Positions 1 through 6,248 of a stretch of DNA of 19,770 bases are shown here, in pieces. Both the position numbers and the translations under genes were made by a program. The notes beneath the pieces were generated by a model. That model was given only the letters and a program-made list of their open reading frames with translations. It did not search any database and was not told the DNA's origin. Each line of letters starts with the position of its first letter. The first letter of the stretch is position 1. This DNA is from JAGQTE01 sp964648005. GTDB taxonomy: Bacteria; Actinomycetota; Acidimicrobiia; Acidimicrobiales; Acidimicrobilacustridaceae. The DNA lies in contig CAZYKR010000048.1 of the NCBI GenBank assembly GCA_964648005.1, positions 1 through 19,770 of the forward strand, read 5' to 3'.

Positions 1-57
1 CGAACCCAGAACCTGCGGATTAAGAGTCCGTTGCTCTGCCAATTGAGCTAGAGGCGC
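1..57 (-). tRNA. trnK: tRNA-Lys (anticodon CTT), 3' part cut off by window edge
   Basis: Read on the minus strand, the sequence opens with acceptor strand GCGCCTC (57 to 51), then a D arm (GCTC...GAGC) and an anticodon arm with stem CGGA/TCCG around loop CTCTTAA. Loop positions 34-36 are CTT, which decodes the lysine codon AAG. The start of the T arm (GTTCTGGGTTCG) is present, and the rest of the T arm and the 3' acceptor strand lie beyond the left edge. It is followed upstream by a second minus-strand tRNA, so the two may share a transcript, although a separate -10 box (TACACT) lies between them. Confidence 0.93.
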
Positions 58-76
58 AAGACCGATGAAGCTGTGA

Positions 77-104
77 AGTGTACGGCACCGGGGGAGCGGC
101 CCAA
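77..104 (-). promoter_or_regulatory. Possible promoter of tRNA-Lys
   Basis: On the minus strand, TACACT (82 to 77) fits the actinobacterial -10 pattern TANNNT and lies 19 nt before the mature tRNA-Lys 5' end. TTGGGC (104 to 99), 16 nt further upstream, shares TTG with the -35 consensus. The -35 match is weak and start-site mapping has not been done. Confidence 0.35.
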
Positions 105-116
105 AAAGGGTGTCCC
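103..116 (-). terminator. Weak terminator-like hairpin after tRNA-His
   Basis: Downstream of tRNA-His on the minus strand, GGG-ACA-CCC is followed directly by TTTTT (107 to 103), a rare T run in this GC-rich sequence. The stem is only 3 bp, so this may be a poor terminator or just part of the spacer between two co-transcribed tRNAs. Confidence 0.25.
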
Positions 117-126
117 GCGGCCCGTG

Positions 127-204
127 TGGGGTGGCTGAGGGGAATCGAACCCCCGACCTCCAGGACCACAACCTGGCGCTCTAACCGACTGAGCTACAGC
201 CACC
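127..204 (-). tRNA. trnH: tRNA-His (anticodon GTG) with encoded CCA
   Basis: The minus strand folds as a full cloverleaf. The acceptor pair is GTGGCTG/CAGCCAC, the anticodon stem is CCAGG/CCTGG with loop TTGTGGT (anticodon GTG, histidine), and the T arm is GGGGG-TTCGATT-CCCCT-like. The base before the acceptor stem is G (position 204) and the discriminator is C (position 130), giving the G-1:C73 pair that histidyl-tRNA synthetase recognises. The 3' CCA is encoded in the DNA (129 to 127). Body without G-1 and CCA: 130-203. Confidence 0.96.
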
Positions 205-216
205 GTGGGATCGCCG

Positions 217-222
217 AGCATA
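217..222 (-). promoter_or_regulatory. -10 box of tRNA-His promoter
   Basis: TATGCT on the minus strand (222 to 217) fits TANNNT and lies 12 nt before the G-1 base of tRNA-His, the usual distance for a short 5' leader. No convincing -35 is seen. Confidence 0.4.
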
Positions 223-290
223 GGCGCGCCGGCGACCAGCGCGGAATCCGGTTCGGGGGTCGAACCTGTCGGAGGGGGGCGTCGGCGCGG

Positions 291-296
291 TAGGGT
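291..296 (+). promoter_or_regulatory. -10 box upstream of the LPXTG protein gene
   Basis: TAGGGT fits TANNNT. A start about 7 nt downstream would give a leader of roughly 33 nt that contains the Shine-Dalgarno GGAGG at 325-329. The same interval carries the divergent tRNA-His promoter. Confidence 0.35.
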
Positions 297-335
297 CGGT
301 CCGGCTCTATGTGTGCACTGCTGTGGAGGGTGAGC

Positions 336-1346
336 ATGCGATCGACCATCCGACCCCGCGCCGTCCTGGTGGCGACGCTCGCCGTGCTGGTGGGTGCCAC
401 CGGGCTGCTGGCCGCTCCCGCGAGTGCGGGCCTCGGTTCGCTGACGTTCTCGATGTCGCCGACCTCGGGGCCGGCGAGCACCACGGTCTCGTTCTCGTCG
501 ATCACGGACTGTTCCGTCGGCGCCGACACCGCCATCATCGCCAACACCCCGACGCCCTCGGACGCCGATGTGCTGGCCTCGGCGCCCGTCGACGTCGAGC
601 TCGGCGACTGGTCGCTGACCTACGACATCCCGGCTGATGCGGCGCCCGGCGTCATCACCTTCTGGGCCTTCTGCGTCGGCACCCCCATCAACCAGGCGGC
701 GCTGTCGGACGCCACGATCCTCGACACGTACCAACCGCAGGACTTCACCGTCACCGGCTCCGGCACCACGACGCCCACGACGGCGCCCCCGACGACCGGG
801 ACCACCGTGGCGAACACCGTGTGGCTCGACCTCGACAACACCACCTACCAGCAGGGCGCCACGATGCTGATGGACACGGGCGGCTGGATGCCGGGCGCCG
901 AGGTGGGCATCGTCGTCTTCTCGGACCCGACGGACCTCGGCGTGGCGCTCGCCGATTCGCTCGGCAGCCTGCAGCACAACTGGACGATTCCGGCGAACTT
1001 CCCGGTGGGTAATCACACGGTGACGCTCACCGGGTTGGACCTCGCGGGCAGCATCGTCACGATCAGCGCTCCGTTCAACGTCACCGCCCTCGCCGGGGCG
1101 CTGACCACGACCACGACGGCGGCTGCGGTCATCTCGTCGGGCTCGCTGCCGGCCACCGGCATCACGCCCTACACGCTTCCGCTGACGGTCATCGGCGGCC
1201 TGCTGGCCATCGGCGGCGTGGCCCTGGTGGCCCTCGATCGGCAGCGCAAGGCGGGGCTGGCAAACCGGTCGGTGTCGCCGACTCGTCCGCACGGGGTCGA
1301 CGGTCGGTCCCGGCGGGGTGGTCCGCCCGACGGTCGCACCGGCTGA
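336..1346 (+). CDS. Secreted LPXTG-anchored surface protein with two beta-rich domains
   Basis: The product is 336 aa. Start ATG 336 is chosen because GGAGG (325-329) lies 6 nt before it; an in-frame ATG at 309 has no such site. Residues 1-31 form a Sec signal peptide (basic n-region, long Ala/Leu/Val core, cleavage after APASA). Two beta-rich Ig/TIG-like domains follow, about residues 32-140 and 160-245, separated by a Thr/Pro-rich linker. The first has two Cys that could form a disulfide; the second has the 'PGAEV...IP..FPVGNHTVTLTG' pattern common in actinobacterial surface proteins. The C terminus has LPATG (271-275), a hydrophobic segment and a basic DRQRK, the layout of a sortase sorting signal. 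The cytoplasmic tail after the membrane segment is about 36 residues, longer than usual. No sortase gene is in the window. Its exact role is unknown; adhesion or envelope structure is inference. Confidence 0.85.
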   Translation: MRSTIRPRAVLVATLAVLVGATGLLAAPASAGLGSLTFSMSPTSGPASTTVSFSSITDCSVGADTAIIANTPTPSDADVLASAPVDVELGDWSLTYDIPADAAPGVITFWAFCVGTPINQAALSDATILDTYQPQDFTVTGSGTTTPTTAPPTTGTTVANTVWLDLDNTTYQQGATMLMDTGGWMPGAEVGIVVFSDPTDLGVALADSLGSLQHNWTIPANFPVGNHTVTLTGLDLAGSIVTISAPFNVTALAGALTTTTTAAAVISSGSLPATGITPYTLPLTVIGGLLAIGGVALVALDRQRKAGLANRSVSPTRPHGVDGRSRRGGPPDGRTG

Positions 1347-1389
1347 GCACGACCTCCAATCGAACCGGCTCGACGACGGGTCCGCGCCC

Positions 1390-1395
1390 TACGCT
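1390..1395 (+). promoter_or_regulatory. -10 box of tRNA-Arg
   Basis: TACGCT fits TANNNT and lies 11 nt before the mature 5' end of tRNA-Arg at 1407. The -35 region is not clear. Confidence 0.4.
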
Positions 1396-1406
1396 GGCGC
1401 GTCCAC

Positions 1407-1480
1407 GCCCTCGTAGCTCAGCTGGACAGAGCATCGGACTTCTAATCCGGCGGTCGCAGGTTCGAATCCTGCCGGGGGCG
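1407..1480 (+). tRNA. trnR: tRNA-Arg (anticodon TCT)
   Basis: The 74-nt cloverleaf has acceptor GCCCTCG pairing with CGGGGGC (one G-T wobble), D arm GCTC...GAGC, anticodon stem CGGA/TCCG around CTTCTAA (anticodon TCT, decoding AGA) and T arm GCAGG-TTCGAAT-CCTGC. The discriminator is G (1480) and CCA is not encoded. AGA is a rare codon in GC-rich genomes, so this is a minor isoacceptor. Such tRNA genes can serve as integration sites, but no duplicated 3' end is seen downstream. Confidence 0.95.
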
Positions 1481-1663
1481 CTCGCTTGACCGGTCGATCC
1501 ATCTGCCCGTGGCCTGCCGGAACCGTTCATTGTCTTTCAGATGGTTGTGGGCGGAACTACCTGATCCCAGGGTTGATCATGCAGCAGGCCTGAACTAGCG
1601 TGATGGAGCCGGCGGTGCTGCTCTGTGCCGAGAGCATCACCAACACGCCGGCATGGGTGGGGC

Positions 1664-1681
1664 CCCGTTCCGCCGAACGGG
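1664..1681 (+). repeat. Perfect 7-bp hairpin in the non-coding stretch
   Basis: CCCGTTC, a CGCC loop and GAACGGG form a perfect stem-loop. It has no T run after it, so it is not a classical terminator. Role unknown. Confidence 0.4.
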
Positions 1682-1816
1682 CACGAGCAACGCAGCCGCC
1701 GCCGCCGAGCTCGTGCGATGGCCCGCCAGGTGGTGCCGCCAGTTCCTTCAGGTTCTGGCGGCGCTGCCGCGTCTGGGGACGAACGGGAGCCCGGGCGCGG
1801 CCCAGCTCTGGCCCGG

Positions 1817-1822
1817 TACGGT
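1817..1822 (+). promoter_or_regulatory. -10 box of the histidine phosphatase (leaderless)
   Basis: TACGGT fits TANNNT and ends 8 nt before the GTG start at 1831, where no Shine-Dalgarno exists. Transcription would begin at or next to the start codon. Confidence 0.45.
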
Positions 1823-1830
1823 CCCGGGCC

Positions 1831-2319
1831 GTGAAGCGCTTGTTGCTGCTCCGTCACGCCAAGTCCGACTGGTCGGATCCGGCCCTGCCCGACGAGCTCC
1901 GGCCGCTGAACCGCCGCGGCGAGCGAGCCCGACACCGCATGGCTGGATACCTGCGCCGTGCCGAGCTGGGCGTCAGCTGCATCATCACCTCGCCGGCGAC
2001 CCGGGCGGCGACGACCGCTGCTGCCGTCGCCGAAGCGCTCGGGGTGCGTGCTGAAACCGACCCGCGGCTGTACACCTTCGGCGCCGCCGGTGTCCTCGCC
2101 GTCGTGCGTGGCCTGCCCGACGTGCACGACACCGTGCTGCTCGCCGGACACAACCCGGGGTTCGAGGACCTCTCGGCAGACCTCACCGGCGAGGTGCACG
2201 ACTACTTGACGGCGTCGCTCGGCGTCATCGACGTGCCGGTCGACCAGTGGCGATCCGTGCGCACCGATGGGTCGGCCACGCTCGAGCGGCTGATCCACCC
2301 CCGAGACCTCCCCGGCTGA
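1831..2319 (+). CDS. SixA-like histidine phosphatase
   Basis: The product is 162 aa. The start GTG 1831 is chosen because the family begins with a short beta strand followed at once by the catalytic motif. Here that is LLLLRHAKSDW with R8 and H9, the phospho-histidine nucleophile of the RHG superfamily. The second conserved His is in LLAGHNPGFE, as in SixA and close relatives. ITSPATRAATTA is the third typical block (SxAxRAxQTA-like). The family removes phosphate from phosphohistidine proteins or small phosphate esters in the cytoplasm; the substrate here is not known. Longer in-frame starts as far upstream as 1600 exist, but the added residues look non-coding. The gene is followed by a large inverted repeat and the MFS gene. 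Confidence 0.85.
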   Translation: MKRLLLLRHAKSDWSDPALPDELRPLNRRGERARHRMAGYLRRAELGVSCIITSPATRAATTAAAVAEALGVRAETDPRLYTFGAAGVLAVVRGLPDVHDTVLLAGHNPGFEDLSADLTGEVHDYLTASLGVIDVPVDQWRSVRTDGSATLERLIHPRDLPG

Positions 2320-2320
2320 A

Positions 2321-2388
2321 CCATCCGTTCTGGTGCGGTAACCGGTCGGAATTCGACGCGGTTTCACTACCAGAACGACGGAGGATGG
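2321..2388 (+). repeat. Large inverted repeat after the phosphatase gene
   Basis: It starts 2 nt after the stop codon. Perfect 9-bp arms CGTTCTGGT (2326-2334) and ACCAGAACG (2369-2377) enclose 34 nt. An outer pair CCATC/GATGG (2321-2325 and 2384-2388) extends the stem after a 6-nt bulge. The loop itself has short palindromes (GGTAACC, GAATTC). With no T run it would be an actinobacterial U-less terminator or an mRNA structure between the two genes. Confidence 0.45.
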
Positions 2389-2445
2389 GTCTTTCGGCTG
2401 GCGGAACTGCCGGGAACTGGGCGCTGGGACGACCGACCCGCGGCC

Positions 2446-2451
2446 TAGCGT
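2446..2451 (+). promoter_or_regulatory. -10 box of the MFS gene (leaderless)
   Basis: TAGCGT fits TANNNT and ends 6 nt before GTG 2458, with no Shine-Dalgarno, so the message is probably leaderless. Confidence 0.45.
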
Positions 2452-2457
2452 GGACGG

Positions 2458-3897
2458 GTGCGCGGCGACGACGGCATCCTGGCACCGGCATGGCGTGCGC
2501 TCACGATCGGGCTGTTCCTCACGATTTTCGTCGCCGCCATCGAGGCGCTCTCGGTGGCGGCAGTCATGCCGCTGGTGGAGCAGGACCTGCGTGATCTCAC
2601 CCTGTACGGCTGGGTGTTCAGCGCCTTCTTCCTGGGGCAGCTCGTCGGCATCTCGCTCGTGGCGCGCCTCATCGACACCGGACCGGTGCGCGTACCGCTC
2701 GCCTTGGGCTTGATCGTGTTCGCCGCCGGACTGGTCGTCGCATCGGTGGCGCCGTCGATGGGCGTGCTGGTCGGGGCGCGTGTCCTGCAGGGCATCGGCG
2801 CCGGCGCCATCCCCGCCGTGGCGTTCGCCGTGATCGGTCGGGCGTATCCCGACGACCTGCGACCGGCCATGTTCGCCGTCGTGTCCACCGCCTGGGTCGT
2901 CCCTGCCGTCTTCGGGCCGGCCCTCGCCGGCTTCGTCGGCGCGCACGTCGGTTGGCGCTGGGTGTTCGCCGGGCTGCTGCCCTTCGTGGCGTTGGCCGGC
3001 ACCTTGGCCGTGCGGGCGGTGCGGGTCGTGCCGTCGCCGACCACCCCGGCCGCCGCTCGGGGCGACGACGCCAGGGACGTTCCGGAGGTCACCGCCACGG
3101 CCCCATCCCGGCCGGATCGGCGGATCCCGTTGACGCTGGGCTTGACCGCGGCAGCCACTGTCACGCTCGCCGGCGCCAGCATCGACGGCGTCGCCGGTGC
3201 CGCGATGCTCGTCGGCGGTCTGGTGGGCACGATGTGGGCCTTCAGCCGGCTCACGCCACGCGGCACGCTGCGCCTGGAGCGCGGCGTCCCGGCGGGCGTG
3301 GCGCTCAAGGGCCTGCTGGTCGTGGCCTTCTTCTCGGCCGACGCCTTCGTGCCCTACGCCATGGTCGAGGGGCGCGGTACCGAGGTTTGGGTGGGCAGCC
3401 TCGTCATCACCACGGTGTCGCTGATGTGGACGGTCGGATCCTGGATCCAGGCCCGGGCCGTGCTGCGGGTCGGGCCCGTGATGCTGTGCCGTGTCGGGTT
3501 CGGCTGCTTGGCCCTGGCGCTGGCGGGCATGGCGATCACGATGGCGGCATCGGTGCCTGCGGCGGTTGCCTTCCTGGCCTGGGGACTCGGCGGCATCGGC
3601 ATCGGCACGGTGTACGGCGCCGTCACCGGCTCGGTTCTGGCCACGGCCCCGGTGGGCGACGAGGGGGCGACGTCGGCCTCGCTGCAGTTGTCCGAGACCC
3701 TCGGCATCGCGCTGGGCACCGGCGCTGCGGGCGCCGTCGTGTCCGGCCTCGTCGAGCGCGGGGCCTCGCCGGCGTCTGCGGTGAGCGTCGTGTTCATGGC
3801 AGCGGCGGCCGTGGCGTTGATCGGCCTCGTCGTCGCGGGACGGTCACCGGCGTCCGTGCGTCGGGCAACCGAGCCCGCCCGGCCCGTCACGGCGTGA
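2458..3897 (+). CDS. MFS efflux transporter, DHA2-like
   Basis: The product is 479 aa, an integral membrane protein with about 14 hydrophobic segments. TM1 runs ALTIGLFLTIFVAAIEALSV with the acidic residue typical of drug exporters. TM4 carries RVLQGIGAG, the family 'R.lqG.g' motif B. TM5 carries VVPAVFGPALAGFV, the antiporter motif C. Motif A between TM2 and TM3 is degenerate. An Arg-rich loop with a DDARD stretch precedes the second half, and the short pair TVTLAG.../MLVGGLVGTMW fits the two extra helices of the DHA2 (EmrB/QacA) group. Likely proton-driven export of a small hydrophobic compound; the substrate is unknown. GTG 2458 is chosen from its -10 spacing. The 3' end overlaps the converging dehydrogenase by 11 bp. 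Confidence 0.85.
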   Translation: MRGDDGILAPAWRALTIGLFLTIFVAAIEALSVAAVMPLVEQDLRDLTLYGWVFSAFFLGQLVGISLVARLIDTGPVRVPLALGLIVFAAGLVVASVAPSMGVLVGARVLQGIGAGAIPAVAFAVIGRAYPDDLRPAMFAVVSTAWVVPAVFGPALAGFVGAHVGWRWVFAGLLPFVALAGTLAVRAVRVVPSPTTPAAARGDDARDVPEVTATAPSRPDRRIPLTLGLTAAATVTLAGASIDGVAGAAMLVGGLVGTMWAFSRLTPRGTLRLERGVPAGVALKGLLVVAFFSADAFVPYAMVEGRGTEVWVGSLVITTVSLMWTVGSWIQARAVLRVGPVMLCRVGFGCLALALAGMAITMAASVPAAVAFLAWGLGGIGIGTVYGAVTGSVLATAPVGDEGATSASLQLSETLGIALGTGAAGAVVSGLVERGASPASAVSVVFMAAAAVALIGLVVAGRSPASVRRATEPARPVTA

Positions 3898-4897
3898 TCA
3901 GCACCTTGCCCTGCTCGCTCGGCCGCTTGAGCGACTCGAACACCTCGGGCAGCTGGTCGAGGCCGATCTCGTCGGTCACGAGCGGCTCGACGTCGACACG
4001 TCCGCGCGCCAGCAGGTCGATCACGGCGTCGAACTCCGGCCGCGTGTAGTAGAAGGCGAAGCGCACGTCGAGCTCCTTGGCCATCATCGTGAACGGCACC
4101 ATCTGATCGGGAGCCATGCAGACGCCGGCGACGGTGACGATGCCATCGACGGGCGCCACGTCGGCAGCGTGCTGGATGAGCCCGGGCAGGCCCACGCACT
4201 CGATGACGTGCTTGGGCGGCGCGCCCCCGCACCGGGCCGCTGCGGCACTCGCCACGTCCTCGGCCACCGGGTCGATGACGGCCGTGGCACCTACGGCGAG
4301 CGATAGCTCGCGCCGGTGCGCCACCGGGTCGGACACGATCACCTCGTGGGCGCCGGCCTGGCGGAGCCACAGCGCCACGGCGGCGCCGATCGGCCCGCCA
4401 CCGAGCACGAGGGCGTTGTCGCCGATGCCGATCTCGGCCCGCTGCACCGTGTGCAGCGCCACCGCCAGGGGCTCGACGAGGGCGCCGAGCCGGGCATCGA
4501 CGGCGTCGGGGAGATGGTGCAGATCCCGTGCCGGCATCGTCGTCAGCTCGGCGTACCCGCCCGGGCGCTCGATGCCGACCATCTGCGCCGTGGCGCACTT
4601 GCGCACGCGCCCGGTGAGGCAGGCGGCGCACGTCCCGCAGGTCGCCAGCGACAACACCGCGGCGCGGTCACCCGGTGCCCAGCCCTCCACGCCGGGGCCG
4701 ACGTCGACCACGGTGCCGCACAGCTCGTGGCCCATCACCAGGCCCGGCAGCGGCAGCACGTCGGCGGCGTGGAGGTCCGACCCGCAGATGCCGCAGGCGT
4801 CGACGTGCAGGAGCACCTCGCCTTTGGTCGGCGTCGGATCCTCGAGGTCGACGACGGCGAGCGGGGCACCCGGTTCGGTCAGCACGGCGGCACGCAT
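3887..4897 (-). CDS. Zinc-dependent medium-chain alcohol dehydrogenase
   Basis: The product is 336 aa, a full-length MDR enzyme. Catalytic zinc ligands are visible: C38 in CGICGSDLH, H57-E58 in GHE, and E142 in VEPLAV. The structural zinc site is the four Cys C87, C90, C93 and C101. The Rossmann motif is LGGGPIG (about 165-171). Such enzymes oxidise alcohols or polyols with NAD(P)+ in the cytoplasm; sequence alone does not fix the substrate, and 'threonine or sorbitol dehydrogenase-like' is the nearest general class. Start ATG 4897 has no Shine-Dalgarno but a -10 box 7 nt upstream. It converges on the MFS gene and diverges from the P450, a likely functional partner (hydroxylation then alcohol oxidation; inference). 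Confidence 0.92.
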   Translation of the reverse strand: MRAAVLTEPGAPLAVVDLEDPTPTKGEVLLHVDACGICGSDLHAADVLPLPGLVMGHELCGTVVDVGPGVEGWAPGDRAAVLSLATCGTCAACLTGRVRKCATAQMVGIERPGGYAELTTMPARDLHHLPDAVDARLGALVEPLAVALHTVQRAEIGIGDNALVLGGGPIGAAVALWLRQAGAHEVIVSDPVAHRRELSLAVGATAVIDPVAEDVASAAAARCGGAPPKHVIECVGLPGLIQHAADVAPVDGIVTVAGVCMAPDQMVPFTMMAKELDVRFAFYYTRPEFDAVIDLLARGRVDVEPLVTDEIGLDQLPEVFESLKRPSEQGKVLITP

Positions 4898-4904
4898 GGC
4901 CGGC

Positions 4905-4910
4905 AGCGTA
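4905..4910 (-). promoter_or_regulatory. -10 box of the alcohol dehydrogenase (leaderless)
   Basis: TACGCT on the minus strand fits TANNNT and ends exactly 7 nt before the ATG, the classic leaderless spacing. No -35 stands out. Confidence 0.5.
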
Positions 4911-4933
4911 GGCGGGCGGCACGCCGCCTGGGG

Positions 4934-4961
4934 TTGACACGAGCTAATGCCTATGTATCAG
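4934..4961 (+). promoter_or_regulatory. Probable promoter/operator of the first P450
   Basis: A perfect TTGACA (4934-4939) is followed after 16 nt by TATCAG (4956-4961), a partial -10 match. The element is a small AT-rich island in the divergent dehydrogenase/P450 interval. It also contains TAATGC (4945-4950) facing the complement of TGATAC (GTATCA, 4955-4960), an imperfect inverted repeat that could bind a regulator. Confidence 0.4.
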
Positions 4962-5006
4962 TAGCCAGGGGGGCCAGCGGGGCCGCGCCACACCCGGGGG
5001 GATGCC

Positions 5007-6248
5007 ATGGCGATCGACGCCGAGACGCCGACGTTGTTCACGGACGAGTTCATGATGAACCCCTATCCCGAGATCGCGCGCCTGCGCGCCGAGGACCCGG
5101 TGCACTGGGTGCCGGAGCTGGGCTGCTGGTTCGTGACCCGCCACGACGACGTGAAGCGTCTGCTGAACGACCCCGACATCGCCACACCCGACCTCCGGGC
5201 CTGGGAGGGGCACGTGCCGCCGGAGCCCGGCAGCTACCTGGCGTGGGTCACCGACAACTCGATCCTGGCGCTGTCGGGCGCCGAGCACGCGCGCGTGCGC
5301 CGGCTCGTTTCCAAGGCCTTCACACCCAAGGCGATCGCACGGATGGAGGACCAGATCCGCGAGGTGGTCGCCCGGTTCGCCGCCCCGCTCGCCGGACGCA
5401 CGGGGGTCGTGGACCTGATGGGGGAGTACACCGAGCCGATCCCCAACACCGTCATCTCGCGCATCACCGGCATCCCGGCGATCGACGGGGACGAGCGGCG
5501 GTTCCGTGAGCTGGCCCAGGCGCTGATCGGCGCTGCCATCCCGTTCGCCTCGCCTGAGGAGCAGGCGGCGGCCGAACCGGCGCTGCTCGAGCTCTCGGCG
5601 TGGGTCCGGCGGCTGGCCGGCGAGCGTGCCGCCGAGCCGCGCGATGACCTGATCTCGGACCTGGTGCAGGCCCACGACATGGGCGACACGATGACCGCCG
5701 ACGAGATCGTGCTGCTGGTGACGGCGCTGATCAGCGCCGGGAGCGAGACCACGGCGCTCGGCGGCATGGTGGCGTTGCTCACCCTGCTCCTCATGCCCGA
5801 TGTGCTCGAGCGGGTGCGGGCCGATCGGTCGTTGCTACCCCAGGCGGTCAATGAGGTGTTGCGCCACACGATGGGCGGCCCGGGCGGGCTGCAGCGCTAC
5901 GCCGTGCGCGACGTCGATCTGCGCGGGGCGCAGGTCCGTGCGGGCCAGATGCTGCTGTTGAGCTTCGGCGGCGCCAACCGTGACCCCGAAGCGTTCGACG
6001 ATCCCGACGTGTTCGACATCGACCGGGACCACAGCAACCTGCTGAGCTTCGGTCACGGTCCGCACTACTGCCTCGGCGTGCACCTGGCCCGCACCGAGCT
6101 GCGCTGCATGGTCGACGCCGCGCTCGACGTCATCCCGCCGGGTGCCGAGCTACGGCTCGAGCAGCTCGAGCTGCGGCCGTTCGGGATGTTCAGCCGGCCG
6201 GTGAACCTGCCGGTCGACTTCGGTCCGACGCCGGCGCTGATGGGTTGA
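5007..6248 (+). CDS. Cytochrome P450 (first)
   Basis: The product is 413 aa, the usual length for a soluble bacterial P450. The heme-binding loop is FGHGPHYCLG with ligand C355. The I-helix oxygen-activation motif is SAGSETT, and the K-helix ExxR is NEVLRH. The N-terminal region ends in the usual YPEIARLRAEDPVHW block, followed by EHARVRRLVSKAFTP. It is a cytoplasmic monooxygenase needing a ferredoxin and reductase, neither of which is in the window. ATG 5007 is preceded by GGGGGA at 4996-5001. Substrate unknown. Its last 59 bp overlap, on the opposite strand, the end of the fused ABC importer gene. Confidence 0.95.
   Translation: MAIDAETPTLFTDEFMMNPYPEIARLRAEDPVHWVPELGCWFVTRHDDVKRLLNDPDIATPDLRAWEGHVPPEPGSYLAWVTDNSILALSGAEHARVRRLVSKAFTPKAIARMEDQIREVVARFAAPLAGRTGVVDLMGEYTEPIPNTVISRITGIPAIDGDERRFRELAQALIGAAIPFASPEEQAAAEPALLELSAWVRRLAGERAAEPRDDLISDLVQAHDMGDTMTADEIVLLVTALISAGSETTALGGMVALLTLLLMPDVLERVRADRSLLPQAVNEVLRHTMGGPGGLQRYAVRDVDLRGAQVRAGQMLLLSFGGANRDPEAFDDPDVFDIDRDHSNLLSFGHGPHYCLGVHLARTELRCMVDAALDVIPPGAELRLEQLELRPFGMFSRPVNLPVDFGPTPALMG

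Larger units (their letters stand above)
1481..1830. other. 350-bp stretch without a convincing gene
   Basis: No supported gene is seen between tRNA-Arg and the phosphatase start. Open frames cross it on both strands but have no Shine-Dalgarno, no recognisable domain and Pro/Arg-rich composition. Structures present: an inverted repeat CCATCTG/CAGATGG (1499-1505 and 1538-1544), a short hairpin CCCGTTC-CGCC-GAACGGG (1664-1681) and a TAGCGT that fits a -10 box (1595-1600). A small RNA or a leader is possible but cannot be argued from this alone. Confidence 0.5.

Noticed and set aside
48..1292. 414-residue minus-strand frame over the LPXTG gene and tRNAs
   Set aside because: It crosses two tRNA genes, is Arg/Gly/Asp-rich with no domain, and is the antisense shadow of a gene with signal peptide and sorting signal.
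1407..1480. tRNA-Arg as a mobile-element attachment site
   Set aside because: No integrase and no repeat of the tRNA 3' end was found in the window.
1600..1830. N-terminal extension of the histidine phosphatase
   Set aside because: The added residues are Pro/Arg-rich and non-homologous in character. The family starts right before the RHA motif, and a -10 box fits GTG 1831.
2427..2440. 14-bp exact match GGACGACCGACCCG, also at 19671-19684, both upstream of genes
   Set aside because: In a 20-kb sequence of this GC content a few chance 14-mer matches are expected; the distances to the start codons differ.
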